From positions 90,348,501-90,412,500 of the forward strand of contig NC_072800.1 of the NCBI RefSeq assembly GCF_028583425.1: a stretch of DNA of 64,000 bases, given 5' to 3'. This document shows, one piece after another, positions 41,925 to 52,370 of the stretch. The position numbers and the translations under genes were made by a program. How positions within the stretch are numbered: the first letter of the stretch is position 1; the number at the start of each line of letters is the position of its first letter. This DNA is from Eublepharis macularius (lineage: Eukaryota > Chordata > Lepidosauria > Squamata > Eublepharidae). The notes under the pieces are model-generated. The model ran no database searches, was not told the DNA's origin, and saw nothing but the letters and a program-made list of their open reading frames with translations.

Positions 41925-42298
41925 ATTGTCGAAGGCTTTCACGACCGGAGAACGATGGTTGTTGTGGGTTTTCCGGGCTGTATTGCCGTGGTCTTGGCAT
42001 TGTAGTTCCTGACGTTTCGCCAGCAGCTGTGGCTGGCATCTTCAGAGGTGTAGCACCAAAAAACAGAGATCACTCAGTGTCACAGTGTGGAAAAGATGTT
42101 GGCAGGATGACTCAGCCCAACCCCAACCCTCCTGAGTAAATGACCTGCCAACATCTTCTCCACTCTGTGACACTGAGAGATCTCTGTCTTTTGGTGCTAC
42201 ACCTCTGAAGATGCCAGCCACAGCTGCTGACAAAACGTCAGGAACTACAATGCCAAGACCACGGCAATACAGCCCGGAAAACCCACAACAACCATGTA
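41925..42298. repeat. Head-to-head inverted repeat with hammerhead-like cores
   Basis: Two copies of one unit face each other: left arm on the minus strand, right arm on the plus strand, joined through GATGTTGGCAGGATGACTCA / GTAAATGACCTGCCAACATC. Each reads outward GGTGCTACACCT, CTGAAGATGCCAGCCACAGC, GAAACGTCAGG (left arm) and GCAATACAGCCCGGAAAACC. The cores lie at 42008-42045 (minus) and 42205-42239 (plus). Outward ends continue to TCGAAGGCTTTCACGACC on the left. The assignment to a Penelope-like element is inference. Confidence 0.8.
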
Positions 42299-42979
42299 AG
42301 TTCATCCTTGCTACTTCTATCAACAAAATTTATGTAAAAATAATGATTACAGCTTCTCATACAGGTGTATATCTTTTTGGCCCTCAACTAATACAACTAG
42401 TGACCCACTTTTAGGTTTCAACCCACAGGTTGGAAAACACTGATCCACATAGCTGAAAGCTTTGCTGTAATCTATAAAACACAAATTGATCTTCTGAAAT
42501 TCTCTGCGAAGTTCCAGGAAGTGTTGTAAATTTGCAATACAATTTCACGTTCCTCTTCCTTTTCTAAATCAAGCAAGAACATCTGGCTTTTCTTGTTCCA
42601 TTTTGCACACCGCAGTAATCTAATCTAGGTGTTTCCAGGGCATGCACCATAGCAAGGTTCAAATAGTTTAGAGAATTTAGGTAAGAACCAGCGGCGGGTT
42701 CCAAACATGGTACAGGTTATTAGTCTGCAAAGGTTACTATAGGACACACATCAGATATTACCAAGGCAAGTCATATGCATCGCATTGTTTCATCTACATC
42801 CCTTATCTGTATTATCTGTTATTTCCGTCTTCTAAACCCTTAATTCAGCAAGCACGTGCTTGAGCACTGAGAATGCCAGTCATTATTGTCATTACACATG
42901 CCCCCATGAACGGTGAGAAATTCTTGGAGCAACACTAAGGGGCTTAATATATTTCCTTTGGAAAGAGACATATGGAAAC
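42299..42979. other. No gene recognised
   Basis: A worn L2-like piece may lie around 42590-42680 on the minus strand (ATTTTGCACACCGCAGTAAT). Otherwise nothing. Confidence 0.4.
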
Positions 42980-42982
42980 TTA

Positions 42983-43304
42983 GGGTTGAGCTACAAGTGA
43001 CGAATGCCACTTGCCTGGCAAGTGAACAGACTCAGGGCCAAGCTACACATGACGAATGGCACTTGAACGGCAAGTGTATTTCTCCCTGTTCACTTGCCCT
43101 CCACTCAATCCACTTGCCGTTCAAGTGTCATTCGTCATGTGTAGCTTGGCCCATAAGCGTATTCCTCCCTGTTCACTTGCCATTCACTTGTGCTCCACTT
43201 GATCACCAAGTGGAAGGCAAGTGGAGGGCAAGTGAACAGGGAGGAATTCACGTGAGTCTGTTCACTTGCCAGGCAAGTGGCATTCGTCACTTGTAGCTCC
43301 ACCC
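42983..43304. mobile_element. Harbinger-like foldback MITE with nested copy
   Basis: Ends GGGTTGAGCTACAAGTGACG / CGTCACTTGTAGCTCCACCC with TTA duplication (42980-42982, 43305-43307). Interior repeats of AAGTGAACAG and CAAGTGGA words. Confidence 0.87.
43035..43152. mobile_element. 118-bp Harbinger-like MITE nested in its own family
   Basis: GGGCCAAGCTACACATGACG / CGTCATGTGTAGCTTGGCCC. Length and sequence nearly identical to 54537-54654. Confidence 0.88.
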
Positions 43305-43364
43305 TTAGAGTAGCTGTGTAATGTCTTCTTTATTATATATCTCAAGCCTGAATTCTCCCTAGAA

Positions 43365-43620
43365 GCTAAAATGACAAGACTAAGGCTATCGTACTTTGGT
43401 CACATCATGAGAAGACAAGATTCTTCGGAAAAGCCAATAACGCCAGGAAAAGTGGAAGGCAGTAGGAAAAGAGGAAGGCCTAAAACGAGATGGCTTGACT
43501 CAATCAAAGAAGCCACGTCCTCCAGTTTGCAGGATCTGAGCAAGTCTGTTAATGATGGGATGTTTTGGAGGTCTTAGGTCGGAGGTGACTTGATGGCACT
43601 TAACACACACAGTTCCCACA
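43365..43620 (+). pseudogene. BovB-type RTE LINE 3' end
   Basis: The frame reads RLSYFGHIMRRQDSSEKPI and SRKRGRPKTRWLDSIKEATS, ending SVNDGMFWRS, the conserved C terminus of RTE/BovB ORF2. The 3' end GGAGGTGACTTGATGGCACTT plus ACACAC follows. Only the last about 60 codons remain. Confidence 0.88.
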
Positions 43621-43767
43621 ATGGCCCCACTGTCCAGGTTTAAAAAAATCCAAAAACATTAGGGTCAACCAGTGAAAGGGACGCGTTTCTGCAAACCTGG
43701 AGGTGTGGACTTCCAGATTTGCGAAATAGTCTTAAGACAAAAACAAATTGCAGCCCTAATAGCTGAG

Positions 43768-43915
43768 ACTAGCCTGGTCTCTTCAGAGCTCAGAAGCTAA
43801 GCAGGGTCAGTATTGGATGGGAGGCCGCCAAGAAAGGCTGGGTTTGTAATGTAGAGGAAGGCGATGGCGATCCATCTCTGCTCGCCTCTTGCCTTGAAAA
43901 CAAATGGAGAAGCAA
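43768..43915 (+). mobile_element. 5S rRNA-derived SINE, copy 1
   Basis: GAAGCTAAGCAGGGTCAG and TATTGGATGGGAGGCCGCC are the internal control region of 5S rRNA. The tail part (CTCGCCTCTTGCCTTGAAAA) is shared with the copy at 46835. Confidence 0.82.
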
Positions 43916-44089
43916 CGTCTGCACAAGCACGGGCATTACAATAACAGAAAAAAGAAAGTTGTCCAAGAGCTGACGAGGCTTTGAGCTAAACTACGTATTA
44001 TGTGTTGGGTTCGGTTCCCTGGACTTGACATGTTAACCCTGAAGTCACACAGCCACTGCAGAGAAAAGCATTTTTAACCTCCAAAGGAG

Positions 44090-44382
44090 CCTTGTTGGCA
44101 AGTTGCTCTACTCACTCTGCTCTGGTTAGACCTCACATTGCCTGCTCAGGGCAATGCCAATCACCACCTTGGGGTCAGGAAGCAATTTTCCCCAGGCCAG
44201 GTTGGCTAGGAGATCCTGACGGTGTTTACCATCTTCTGGGCATGGAGCAGGGGTGCTGGGGGTGTTGGGGGGGGAGGAAGGAGAGGTAGTTGTGAATTTC
44301 CTGCATTGTGCAGGGGGTTGGACTAGATAACTCTGGGGGTCCCTTACCACCCTATGATTCTAGAATTCTAGGATTCTATGAG
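44090..44382 (+). mobile_element. CR1 LINE 3' UTR
   Basis: TTGGACTAGATAACTCTGGG then TATGATTCTAGAATTCTAGG and ATTCTATGAG, the ATTCTATG-type tail of CR1. No coding part retained. Confidence 0.82.
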
Positions 44383-45100
44383 GGCCCCCGAGCATTTATT
44401 CTCTCTCTTCCCTTTCCCCCAGGAAGAAGGTGTCTGTGAGAAGGAATTTCTCTTTTACCTTTGTGACGTGTACCAGCAGATTGCTGCCCTGAGTTGATGG
44501 AAAAACCTTGGATGGGGGGGTCTGTGGACCAGTGGCTTTTGGAAGTCGGGGCAATATACACAGTCCTCTGAAACCACATCTGCCGTCTGAAGCAAGACAT
44601 GCCAAGGCCATGCCACTCCAGAGTTACGGAATTCCCTCCCTACCGGGGGCATTTCATCTTTTTGAAATGGTGTGGGAGGAGGCCAGATTCCACCCACCCC
44701 CCTCCAAAGGCCACAGTTCTGAGTGGGAAAGGGTTGCTTTTGATCTTTAAAATGACATTCCCCATAGCTCCTTTGTGGTAGCAAAGAACACGTATTGGGT
44801 TGTGGAAACCCAGACGCAACTTTGGGGCTTCCCAGGCATGCTCCAGGAGCAGTGCGATGTCACTCCTGGGAGTGACGTCATCACGCTGCCCTGAGAGCAC
44901 TCCCACGCTTTGCAGCGAGGCGATTTTGGCCACAAAATGGCTGAATTGGGCCCATTTAGGGTCCCAATTGGCCCACTGAGAAGCACTGGCATGGGGTGCA
45001 CATGTGTGAGGAGCATACAAGGAGCAAAGAGAAGGTGAGCACCAGGTCCCCCCCACTCTTGCCAGAAGGGTAAGGAAACATGGCAACCCTACAAGTCACC
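44383..45100. other. Unassigned repeat with TGACGTCATCACG
   Basis: 44820-44910 has CACTCCTGGGAGTGACGTCA and GCCCTGAGAGCACTC, matching 22885-22935. The right edge ends TGGCAACCCTAC like the GGGTTGCCA MITE family. No gene seen. Confidence 0.45.
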
Positions 45101-45123
45101 CCCAAAATGAAATGTCTGGTAAA

Positions 45124-45357
45124 AATAACATTCGATTTATGTACCACCCTTCAGCCACTCAGAGCAGTTTACGAAGTGTATTGTTATTATCCTTACGACA
45201 ATCACCCTATGAGGTAGGTGGGGCTGAGAGAGCTCTGAAGGAGCTGTGACTGACTCAAGGTCACCCAGCTGGGTTCAGGTGGAAGAGTGGGGATGGGGAA
45301 TCAAACCTGGCTCTCCAGATTAGAGTCCTGCCACTCTTAACCACTACACCAAACAGG
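45124..45357 (-). mobile_element. L2-tailed tRNA SINE
   Basis: Left edge AACATTCGATTTATGTACC (tail), right edge CTTAACCACTACACCAAAC (head), so minus strand. Confidence 0.87.
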
Positions 45358-46834
45358 CCTCAGTTTCCTTTCTGGTAGGCATTACAGAACTCTAGAATCC
45401 CCCCTGTAGGTGAACCAAAGGGGGATTCCTCCAGGAATTGACACCTTCACTGCGTGAAGGAGTATCACATTTAAGAAAGAAAAGAGGATGTGATAAATTA
45501 TCTCAAGGCACAAATACATTCTAGGGGAATGCAACAGGAGGCCCTAACTGATTGGGAGGGAGGCTGTTTAATTTCCTTGGGCATCTGCAGAGATGAGGTG
45601 TCACCTTTTAGGCGTGCATGCAATTTTATTCCTGGCTGATGCAGTCAGAGGAAGTTTGATCCCAATCAATCCATATCTCAGTCAGTCAAGCAAGCCTTTA
45701 TTGGCATATACAATCCATATCTTATCAATACAATAGATGTACTACCTGCTCTGCCATATATAGGTTGAACTGTCTTGGCATTTGAAACAGAATCGGGGCT
45801 CAACCCACAGGGGAGGAATTCTGCCCTTAATGTTCAAATTTGAGCATGTGCCAGTCTAGACTATTACATTTTGCTTTGGAGGTGTGCTGTTATTTAGCTT
45901 TGTAGCTCTTTCAAGTTAACCTTCCAAATATCACCATATGTCTTACTGGAAATCAGGCCAGAATTGTACAAACCGTGTGTGTGTGTGTGTGTGTGTGTTA
46001 CGCACAGTGATAGCATTAGTGAGAATCCAATACAAATGTTGAAACTGAAGCAATTCTAGGGCTGGCCTCAGACCACATGAAGCACAAGTAGCTCATAGGA
46101 GCACATATTCAAGACAACAGGTAGGATGTAAGGCAACATAGAGGTGAAGTCTATGGTCCCTAACTCATTAGCGAAGCATCTGAGACCTCCCTTCCTACAA
46201 ATACAGCCCTACTATTTAAATATACTACTATATAAAAGGCTAACCACATTCCAGACAACAAATGTATGTCAATCATACAGGAGCAAAGGAAATTTTGGCA
46301 GGAATGGGTCCCGCACAGGCTCAAGGGCTAATCTCTTTCTGTTTCATCTGGTTAAATGATTTAAATTTGGTTTGTTTTTAATGTTTATTTTGCAACGATG
46401 AAATTATGGTGGGTTCCTCTGGACCCAAGAGTTACATAGCAATGAGACCTCAGGGAGATTCTTGGATTGCGAAAGAAAAGCCCATATTTTATTTATTTAT
46501 CACGTGCCTCAGACATTGGCAGTGGCAACACAGAGAGAATATATGCATAAAATGCAACACAAGGGAACGAAGTGCGTTGAGATCACCAAATTACCTATTC
46601 AATATCAAGTGTAACAAAAGAGAAGGGAAAAAATAAGACTGGGACATGAGCCTTGGCTAGCACTATTGACGCTTTCATTTTTAATTTTGCCTTTGCTAAA
46701 GCAAAAGATGTCAGCTGTGCTGAGCCAAAATGGAGTGAAACAAAAGGTTTCATCAGAATTGCAGCAGAGCTTCAGTTTTTGTGAAAGCTCTGAGAGAGAT
46801 GCTGATTTTTAGAACGGGCCCTGCCTGTCTAGCA
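45358..46834. other. No gene; (GT)n at 45974-45998
   Basis: A short (GT)12 run and a GCCTTTATTGGCATA block near 45690 (possibly a LINE tail on the minus strand). Otherwise only chance frames. Confidence 0.4.
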
Positions 46835-47030
46835 ACCTGAATGGCCCATATTAGCCCAAACTCATCAGCGCTTGGGGGATAAATAGGATTGACCACGGTT
46901 AGTACTTGGATGGGAGACACCAAGGAAGACTGGAGCTGCTAGGCAACGGCAAACCCACTTTGCTCATTTCTTGCCTTGAACACCCACGGATGGCACCATG
47001 AGTCGGTTGTGACTTGGCGGCAGGTTATTC
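46835..47030 (+). mobile_element. 5S rRNA-derived SINE, copy 2
   Basis: GGTTAGTACTTGGATGGGAG is a near-exact 5S rRNA segment; the tail GTCGGTTGTGACTTGGCGGC resembles the BovB 3' end at 43590. Confidence 0.82.
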
Positions 47031-47189
47031 ATTTTCTTTATTGGCTACGAGCGTTCCTTTGACAACGAAAGGAACTGCCCTCCTCACTTTAGCTGAGTTG
47101 ATTTGTCTTCAGTGGTGCAGGCAGGGCTCATTTTGATGGGGAACCCTCAGGAACGCAGTTCTGGCAGTTCCCCAAAGAGATCACACGTC

Positions 47190-47330
47190 AGGTGCCCCTG
47201 CCCACCTGACTCTCGGGCCTTTTGGGGCCAGTTTTGTCCTGGATTGGGGCCGAAACGGCCCAGATCGGGCCTCTGACAGGTGGTGGATCATTCTCCTGTT
47301 CAGCAGCGGCCAGATCCTGACCATATTTCT
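47190..47330. repeat. L2-associated minisatellite fragment
   Basis: CGGGCCTTTTGGGGCCAG, GGGGCCGAAACGGCCCAG and TGACAGGTGGTGGATCATTC match the units at 34170-34270. Confidence 0.65.
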
Positions 47331-48026
47331 TATTCTGTTCTTTTGAATAGGTGGAAGCCAAAGGATGGAAGAAGGACCCCAAAGCCCCCCGGCTGACCCT
47401 ACAAGCTGCCGGCTAGATGATTCAGCTTGTTTCATCCCACACAAGCTTCCTCAGGGGCCAGCCTCGCCTCCACCCCATAAGAAACTTTCACAATCAATGT
47501 GCTATAATTCTCATGTGTTAATCATTTGACTCACCTCCAGGACAGTCATGACGGTTTATCCAAAAGAACAGAATAAGAAATATTTATTGTCTGTTTGAGA
47601 AACGTTGATGTACTTACTTTCTACTCATGGCTTCAAGTTAGGAAGCTGCGACCCAGGTCAGTCGTTCCCTGCTCTCTGCCTGAAAGGGAATTAAAGACAC
47701 ATCACTTCTTTTATATTTGCATACCTACAGAACAGTGAACTACGCGGGAGTCTCCAGTGTTTGGGTTAGCGGTGTTAAAGAGAAGAACAAACGTTAACTA
47801 CATCAGTTTAAGAGACTTTATCACTGAGACTCTACTGGAGGGATACGGTCTTTGTATAACATCTTTATATTTATCCCTAAGTCTGATGGAAGAATGTATT
47901 TTTGTATATGAATTCACAATTTTGTATCTTGAGTAACTAATGATATTTATTGCACAGACCACTTTGAAATATAAGAAGGTTTTTGTGACTTAATGTTCAT
48001 TGATTAATTTAATTAGTCCCAAGTGT
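47331..48026. other. No gene recognised
   Basis: AT-rich, no frame or repeat recognised. Confidence 0.45.
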
Positions 48027-48395
48027 TGTTTTTGGTTGTGAGCCTCCAGGTGGTGGCTGGAGATCTCCCGGAATTACTGCATCTGACGAAGAGAACTGTG
48101 GTTCTTGGAAGCTTATGCTACAGTAAAGTTGGTTAGTCTTGAAGGTGCTACTGGACTCTTTGCTATTTTGCTACTACAGACTAACATGGTTAACTCCTCT
48201 GGATCTATGACTCCTGGAATTATACTTGATCTCCAGGCCACACAGATCAGTTCCCCTGGAGAAAGTGACTGCTTTGGCATTATACCATAATGAGTCTCTT
48301 CCCCAAACCCAGGTGCCACCAAACCCAGGTGCCACCACCCCCGCCCCCCCAAAAAATTTCTAGGAATTTCCCAACCTGGAGCTGGCAGCCCTATT
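48027..48395. mobile_element. GGGTTGCCA-type MITE, interrupted
   Basis: CCAGGTGGTGGCTGGAGATC at the left and TTCCCAACCTGGAGCTGGCA GCCCT at the right match 59397-59610. A Penelope-like(?) unit at 48075-48210 (CTGACGAAGAGAACTGTGG at 48083) interrupts it. Confidence 0.65.
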
Positions 48396-49204
48396 TCCAC
48401 AGCATGAAGAGATCCTATGTGAAATTCCTGGCCATCAGATCCAAGAATCAGATAAGAGAGAGAGAAAAACATGCTACTATCATACCCATCTCGTTGTTTC
48501 CTTCTTCCTGTTCATTTCCGTCAGCTTTATCTACAGTTTCCATCTTCTAAAGCTTTTATTCAGCAAGCATATACTTTAGCTGTGCTATTTAAATGGAGGC
48601 ACGTGGGGGGGGGGAATCGTGTTGTGTGTTTAATGCTCCAACCCTCTCTTTTATTCTCTGATTTAAATTTGAAAAATAAAAAGCTAAAAACATTTTTTAA
48701 ATTTTAAACAATGATTTATTTATTTAATCATACATCTAATTTCCAGCAGTGGCCCTACAGTGTAAATTTTTTTAAAAAATCAGCACAATGGGGCTGGCTA
48801 GGAAACCCAGGTTCACGGAGAAATATGAAAACTAACCAAAAACATGGGGGCTTAATCCCTCCCAGGGATTGCCTCCTCTGTATGTACTCGTGGATCCCTC
48901 TTTTGTATATCTGTATAGTTTAATTTATTTCTTACAAAATTTATATCCTTTCTGCCCTTTTCGGGGCCACCAAGGTAGCTATTTCTATATCTCTCCATCA
49001 ACTTTCTTGAGGTGGTTTCCAAGAAAAAAATTAATACACAACAGGTGCAAATTTTGAAGCGGTTCACCCATGTGTTGTGTGTGTGTGTGTGGGAGGGGGA
49101 GACCTGGCGCTTACTGGATGGTTTAATCCCATATGTACACGCTTTGCACACACACGCTGCCAGCGTTGACAAGACGACATCCCTGTCGGAAAGTGATTTT
49201 GTTT
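48396..49204. other. No gene; simple repeats
   Basis: (GT)n near 49073-49091 and (GTTT)n at 49199-49229. Otherwise AT-rich and featureless. Confidence 0.45.
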
Positions 49205-49261
49205 GTTTGTTTGTTTGTGTTTGTTTGTTTACTTCGATTTTTATTCCACCCTCCCTGAATG

Positions 49262-49547
49262 AGAGCCATTTTGGTGTAGTGGTTAAGAGTGGCAGGACTC
49301 TAATCTGGAGAACTGGGTTTGATTCCCCACTCCTCCACTTGAAGCCAGCTGGGTGACCTTGGGCTAGTCACAGCTCTCTCAGAGCTCTCTCAGCCCCACC
49401 CACCCCACAGGGTGTTTTGTTGTGGGGATAATAATGACATACTTTGTAAACCACTCTGAGTGGGCATTAAGTTGTCCTGAAGGGCGGTATATAAATCGAA
49501 TGTTGTTGTTGTTGTTGCTGCTATTGTTATTGTTGTTATTACTACAG
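49262..49547 (+). mobile_element. L2-tailed tRNA SINE inside the L2
   Basis: TTTTGGTGTAGTGGTTAAGA, GGGTTTGATTCCCCAC, GGGCGGTATATAAATCGAAT and (GTT)n. It separates CCACCCTCCCTG from GCAGGCTCAGGG of the host L2. Confidence 0.9.
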
Positions 49548-49742
49548 GCAGGCTCAGGGCAGATTACATTCAATAAAAACATTTTCATAAAACGTTTCTA
49601 TAAAATTTACATTTAAACAGTTTAAAACAGCAATAAACAGACAATATATTATAAACATTTAAAAGATACAAGATAGCAGCAAGAAGATAGTCAGTCTGCA
49701 CCCAACCATCTCCTAAAGAGCCAAGTAGTGAATGCCTCTAAC

Positions 49743-50166
49743 TGTCAGAACTGTGGCTAGATAATGTCCTTACTCCAGCCTACCTTCTGCAATCAGACAA
49801 CAGTCCATTGTTTCCAAAAGGCTTTTACTGAAGAAAAAGTTCATTATAGTCCACTAGCCTGAATGCAATATTCAGGATGGTACATATGCATTGTTACCAA
49901 TGATAGGCAAGGCATGAGGTACAGAGTAGCAGTTCACAACGGGCCCATCCTCCCCCCGCAGTTCTCAAAACAACGCCTTTGAAGTAGGGAGAGCGGTAGT
50001 TTCCCAAGGCTGATTCTTGGTGGAACATCTGTAGCCAAAACAATTCTCTTCTGTGAGATAGCTGCGTGGGAATCTTGGCACCTGTGAAGAGAGAACTAAA
50101 CACTGAGAGGATTAAATATGGAGTTGGTTAAGCAAAGGTGTACTATACAGCATTCTGAACCTGACA
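49743..50166 (-). mobile_element. Solo LTR of the chromovirus family
   Basis: 424 bp, TGTCAG...CTGACA, about 90 percent like the LTRs at 1895 and 8305 by eye. Perfect 5-bp duplication CTAAC at 49738-49742 and 50167-50171, the Ty3/gypsy size. Internal region lost, as after LTR-LTR recombination. Confidence 0.94.
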
Positions 50167-50484
50167 CTAACAGGGAGGGGCCCGATCTCTGTTCGGCCAG
50201 TGGAGGCCCAGCTCAGCCTCAACCATATGCCTGGCAGAACATCTCCATCTTGCAGACCCAGCAGAAAGATAGTAAATCCGCCAGGCCCTGGTCTCATTAG
50301 ACAGAGAGTTCCACCAGGTTGGAGCCATGACCGAAAAGGCCATGGCTCTGGTCGAGGCTAGGCGGGCCTCCCTGGGGCCAGGGACCACCATTGTGGCAAG
50401 AACCGGGAAATTGCACCAGGAAGATGCTGTCTTTGCGGAAGCTTTGCGCAATGTACCGGAGCCGGCAAGATGTGTGAAAACGGC

Positions 50485-50655
50485 CTAAATCAAAAGAATT
50501 TTCAGCTAAGCATTAGGAAGAACTTCCTGACAGTTAGAGCGGTCGCTCAGTGGAACAGGCTTCCTCGGGAGGTGGTGGGCTCTCCTTCTTTGGAGGTTTT
50601 CAAGCAGAGACTAGATGGCCCTCTGACAGCAATGCTGATTCTGTGAACCTGGGCA
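50485..50655 (+). pseudogene. CR1 LINE 3' coding end
   Basis: The reading TVRAVAQWNRLPREVVGSPS and LEVFKQRLDGPLTAM is the conserved C terminus of CR1 ORF2. Confidence 0.87.
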
Positions 50656-50729
50656 GATCGATATGGGGGAGGGCAGGAAGAGTTGCATCAGTGCTTAGTT
50701 CTCGTGGCCCCTTCTTCTTAGATGCCCAG

Positions 50730-50850
50730 GGCAAGACCCATCGCTACTTTAGAACTACCTCTAGTTTGCAAGATATGAGTAAGTCTGTTAATGATAGGAC
50801 GTTTTGGAGGTCTTTCATTCATAAGGTCACCTTAGGTCGGAGACTTGCTT
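50730..50850 (+). pseudogene. BovB-type RTE fragment
   Basis: SLQDMSKSVNDRTFWRSF and a GGTCACCTTAGGTCGGAG end match the copy at 43500-43590. Confidence 0.8.
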
Positions 50851-50851
50851 T

Positions 50852-50925
50852 GTGGTCTCCCATCCAAGTACAAACCAGGTTGACGCTGCTTAGCTTCCAA
50901 GATTAGTTTTGGGCTAGCCTGGGCC
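50852..50925 (-). mobile_element. 5S rRNA-derived SINE fragment
   Basis: GTCTCCCATCCAAGTACAAA and CTGCTTAGCTTCC are the reverse complement of 5S rRNA control region. Confidence 0.78.
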
Positions 50926-51608
50926 CTCCAGGTCAGGGCTCATGTACTGTGAGTCTCTCTACATGAGATATCTGACGCCTGAAGAACACGTGGGGAAATG
51001 CAGCGTTAGCCGGGAAGGGTAGTTTAAAAGACAGAGCAGGCCGCAAGGCAAAGGCTTTGCTATACACTGGAGTGGAGTGAAGGGACTGTGAAATGCCACA
51101 AGGGAAACTTCAGCTCATTATAACCTTTCCCAATCCAAGCCCGGCTCTAGAGGGCGGCTCCAGCCCATTTCCTTTCCTTGCTGCCCTCTGGTTGCCATCC
51201 CATACAGTTTTAGATTGGAGAGGTAAAATTGACAGAGCTTTCAGGGAGGCAAAGATAAAATTAACAAACCCTCTGAGGAGTGATCTCTGCTGGCTCTGTC
51301 TTTTTAAACTATCCTTCCTGGCTAACATTGCATCTCTGTACACTTCATGAACATGTGCCAAGGCGTCTCATGTAGAAAGAGACACCATGTGCCATCTAGG
51401 TCAGGACACTATGTATGAAAGGGACAGCAGATGGTGAGCTGTCAGTAACTTAGGCAATACGGGTGTGCAAAACCTAGGCACACCTTAGGCAATGTGAGCA
51501 CGTAAAAAAAAGAGGAGAGTCAGTTTAAGAGCGGAGTTATGCGCCATGTAAAATCTTGAGTCAGATTCATTTCTATTCAGGTACAGCTTAGGAAATCTTT
51601 GAGGAGAT
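50926..51608. other. No gene recognised
   Basis: No repeat or coding feature recognised; frames are short. Confidence 0.4.
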
Positions 51609-52052
51609 CTATCGAGTTGCCATTAACATTGATTTTAGTGCAAAAAAAGAGTTTCGAATATAACTTCTATCCAACCACCCGACTTGGATAAAATTCTCAG
51701 ATACTCCATCCATCAGTTCTTTCTCCAAATCTTTCACAAGATAGGAGAAAGGGTTCTCATTTTTGAAATGCTCACACCTATAATTTATAAAGGTATAAAA
51801 GTTGGGGGGGGGCGCCATCTGTCTCCTTGAGGAGTCCATGAAGACGCACCAGATGTCGATGCAGTTGCAGATGTGGTTGCAGTTTGGACTTGTAAGCCGA
51901 GGTTTCATAAGATGTAAATAAATGTGTTGAATTCCTGGGATCAGTTCTTTGGGGTACCTGGAGGATCTATCTAAGTTTTGATTATCAGGTATACAGGTAT
52001 ACAGGTACACATTGGCATGTGAATGACTTCTGTCTCTTTTCTTGGGATCCTG
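51609..52052 (-). CDS. Unrecognised open frame
   Basis: About 147 codons without a stop on the minus strand, ending at 51609. The reading contains IPDNQNLDRSSRYPKELIPG, CNCIDIWCVFMDSSRRQM, HFKNENPFSYLVKDLEKELM and RNSFFALKSMLMATR. I do not recognise the family. The start is unclear because the frame runs on into a hAT MITE at 52055, so it may have been cut by that insertion. It could be a retroelement piece, an exon, or chance in AT-rich DNA. Confidence 0.2.
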   Translation of the reverse strand, partial: QDPKKRDRSHSHANVYLYTCIPDNQNLDRSSRYPKELIPGIQHIYLHLMKPRLTSPNCNHICNCIDIWCVFMDSSRRQMAPPPNFYTFINYRCEHFKNENPFSYLVKDLEKELMDGVSENFIQVGWLDRSYIRNSFFALKSMLMATR

Positions 52053-52054
52053 AA

Positions 52055-52370
52055 TAGAGATGTGCACGATCAGGGGAAAAAAACAAAAAACGACATGATG
52101 TTCGTTGTTCGTTGCCATCCATGAACAGGGACTCACGAACAACCACAAACATGGCCCTGTTCACGAACATGTTCGTGGTTGGCTGCTCGTGGGGGCCAGC
52201 AGGCTCTCCTCCAGCCATCATCCAAGTCAAGATCCCTACTGCACCACTCCCAGAAACCTGACCTGAGCAGGCACCAGGAATGGTATCAATAATAAATAAT
52301 AGTTTGGCCCCAGAGCCTGGCAGCAGCCCTGGAACTTGAAGGGGTAGATCCCTATCCCACGTACCTATAA
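52055..52370. mobile_element. hAT-type MITE, partial copy
   Basis: Begins TAGAGATGTGCACGATC and shares with 12790-12975, in reverse, CATGAACAGGGACTCACGAA, GGCCAGCAGGCTCTCCTC and CCCAGAAACCTGACCTGAGC. The other end is missing. Confidence 0.78.

Larger units (their letters stand above)
49230..50456 (-). pseudogene. L2-clade LINE 3' part, interrupted twice
   Basis: Minus-strand L2. The tail side (TTTTTATTCCACCCTCCCTG, GCAGGCTCAGGGCAGATTAC) is split by a SINE at about 49262-49547. The 3' UTR is split from the coding end by a solo LTR at 49743-50166. The coding end at 50451-50167 reads VVPGPREARLASTRAMAFS and VMAPTWWNSLSNETRAW, the C terminus of L2 ORF2. The order of insertion events can be read from the nesting. 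Confidence 0.88.

Noticed and set aside
41925..42298. CRISPR-like or attachment-site palindrome
   Set aside because: It is a two-unit inverted retroelement repeat in a vertebrate genome, with no spacer periodicity.
46835..47030. Possible true 5S rRNA gene
   Set aside because: Only part of the 5S control region is present and it is followed by a SINE tail; it is a SINE.
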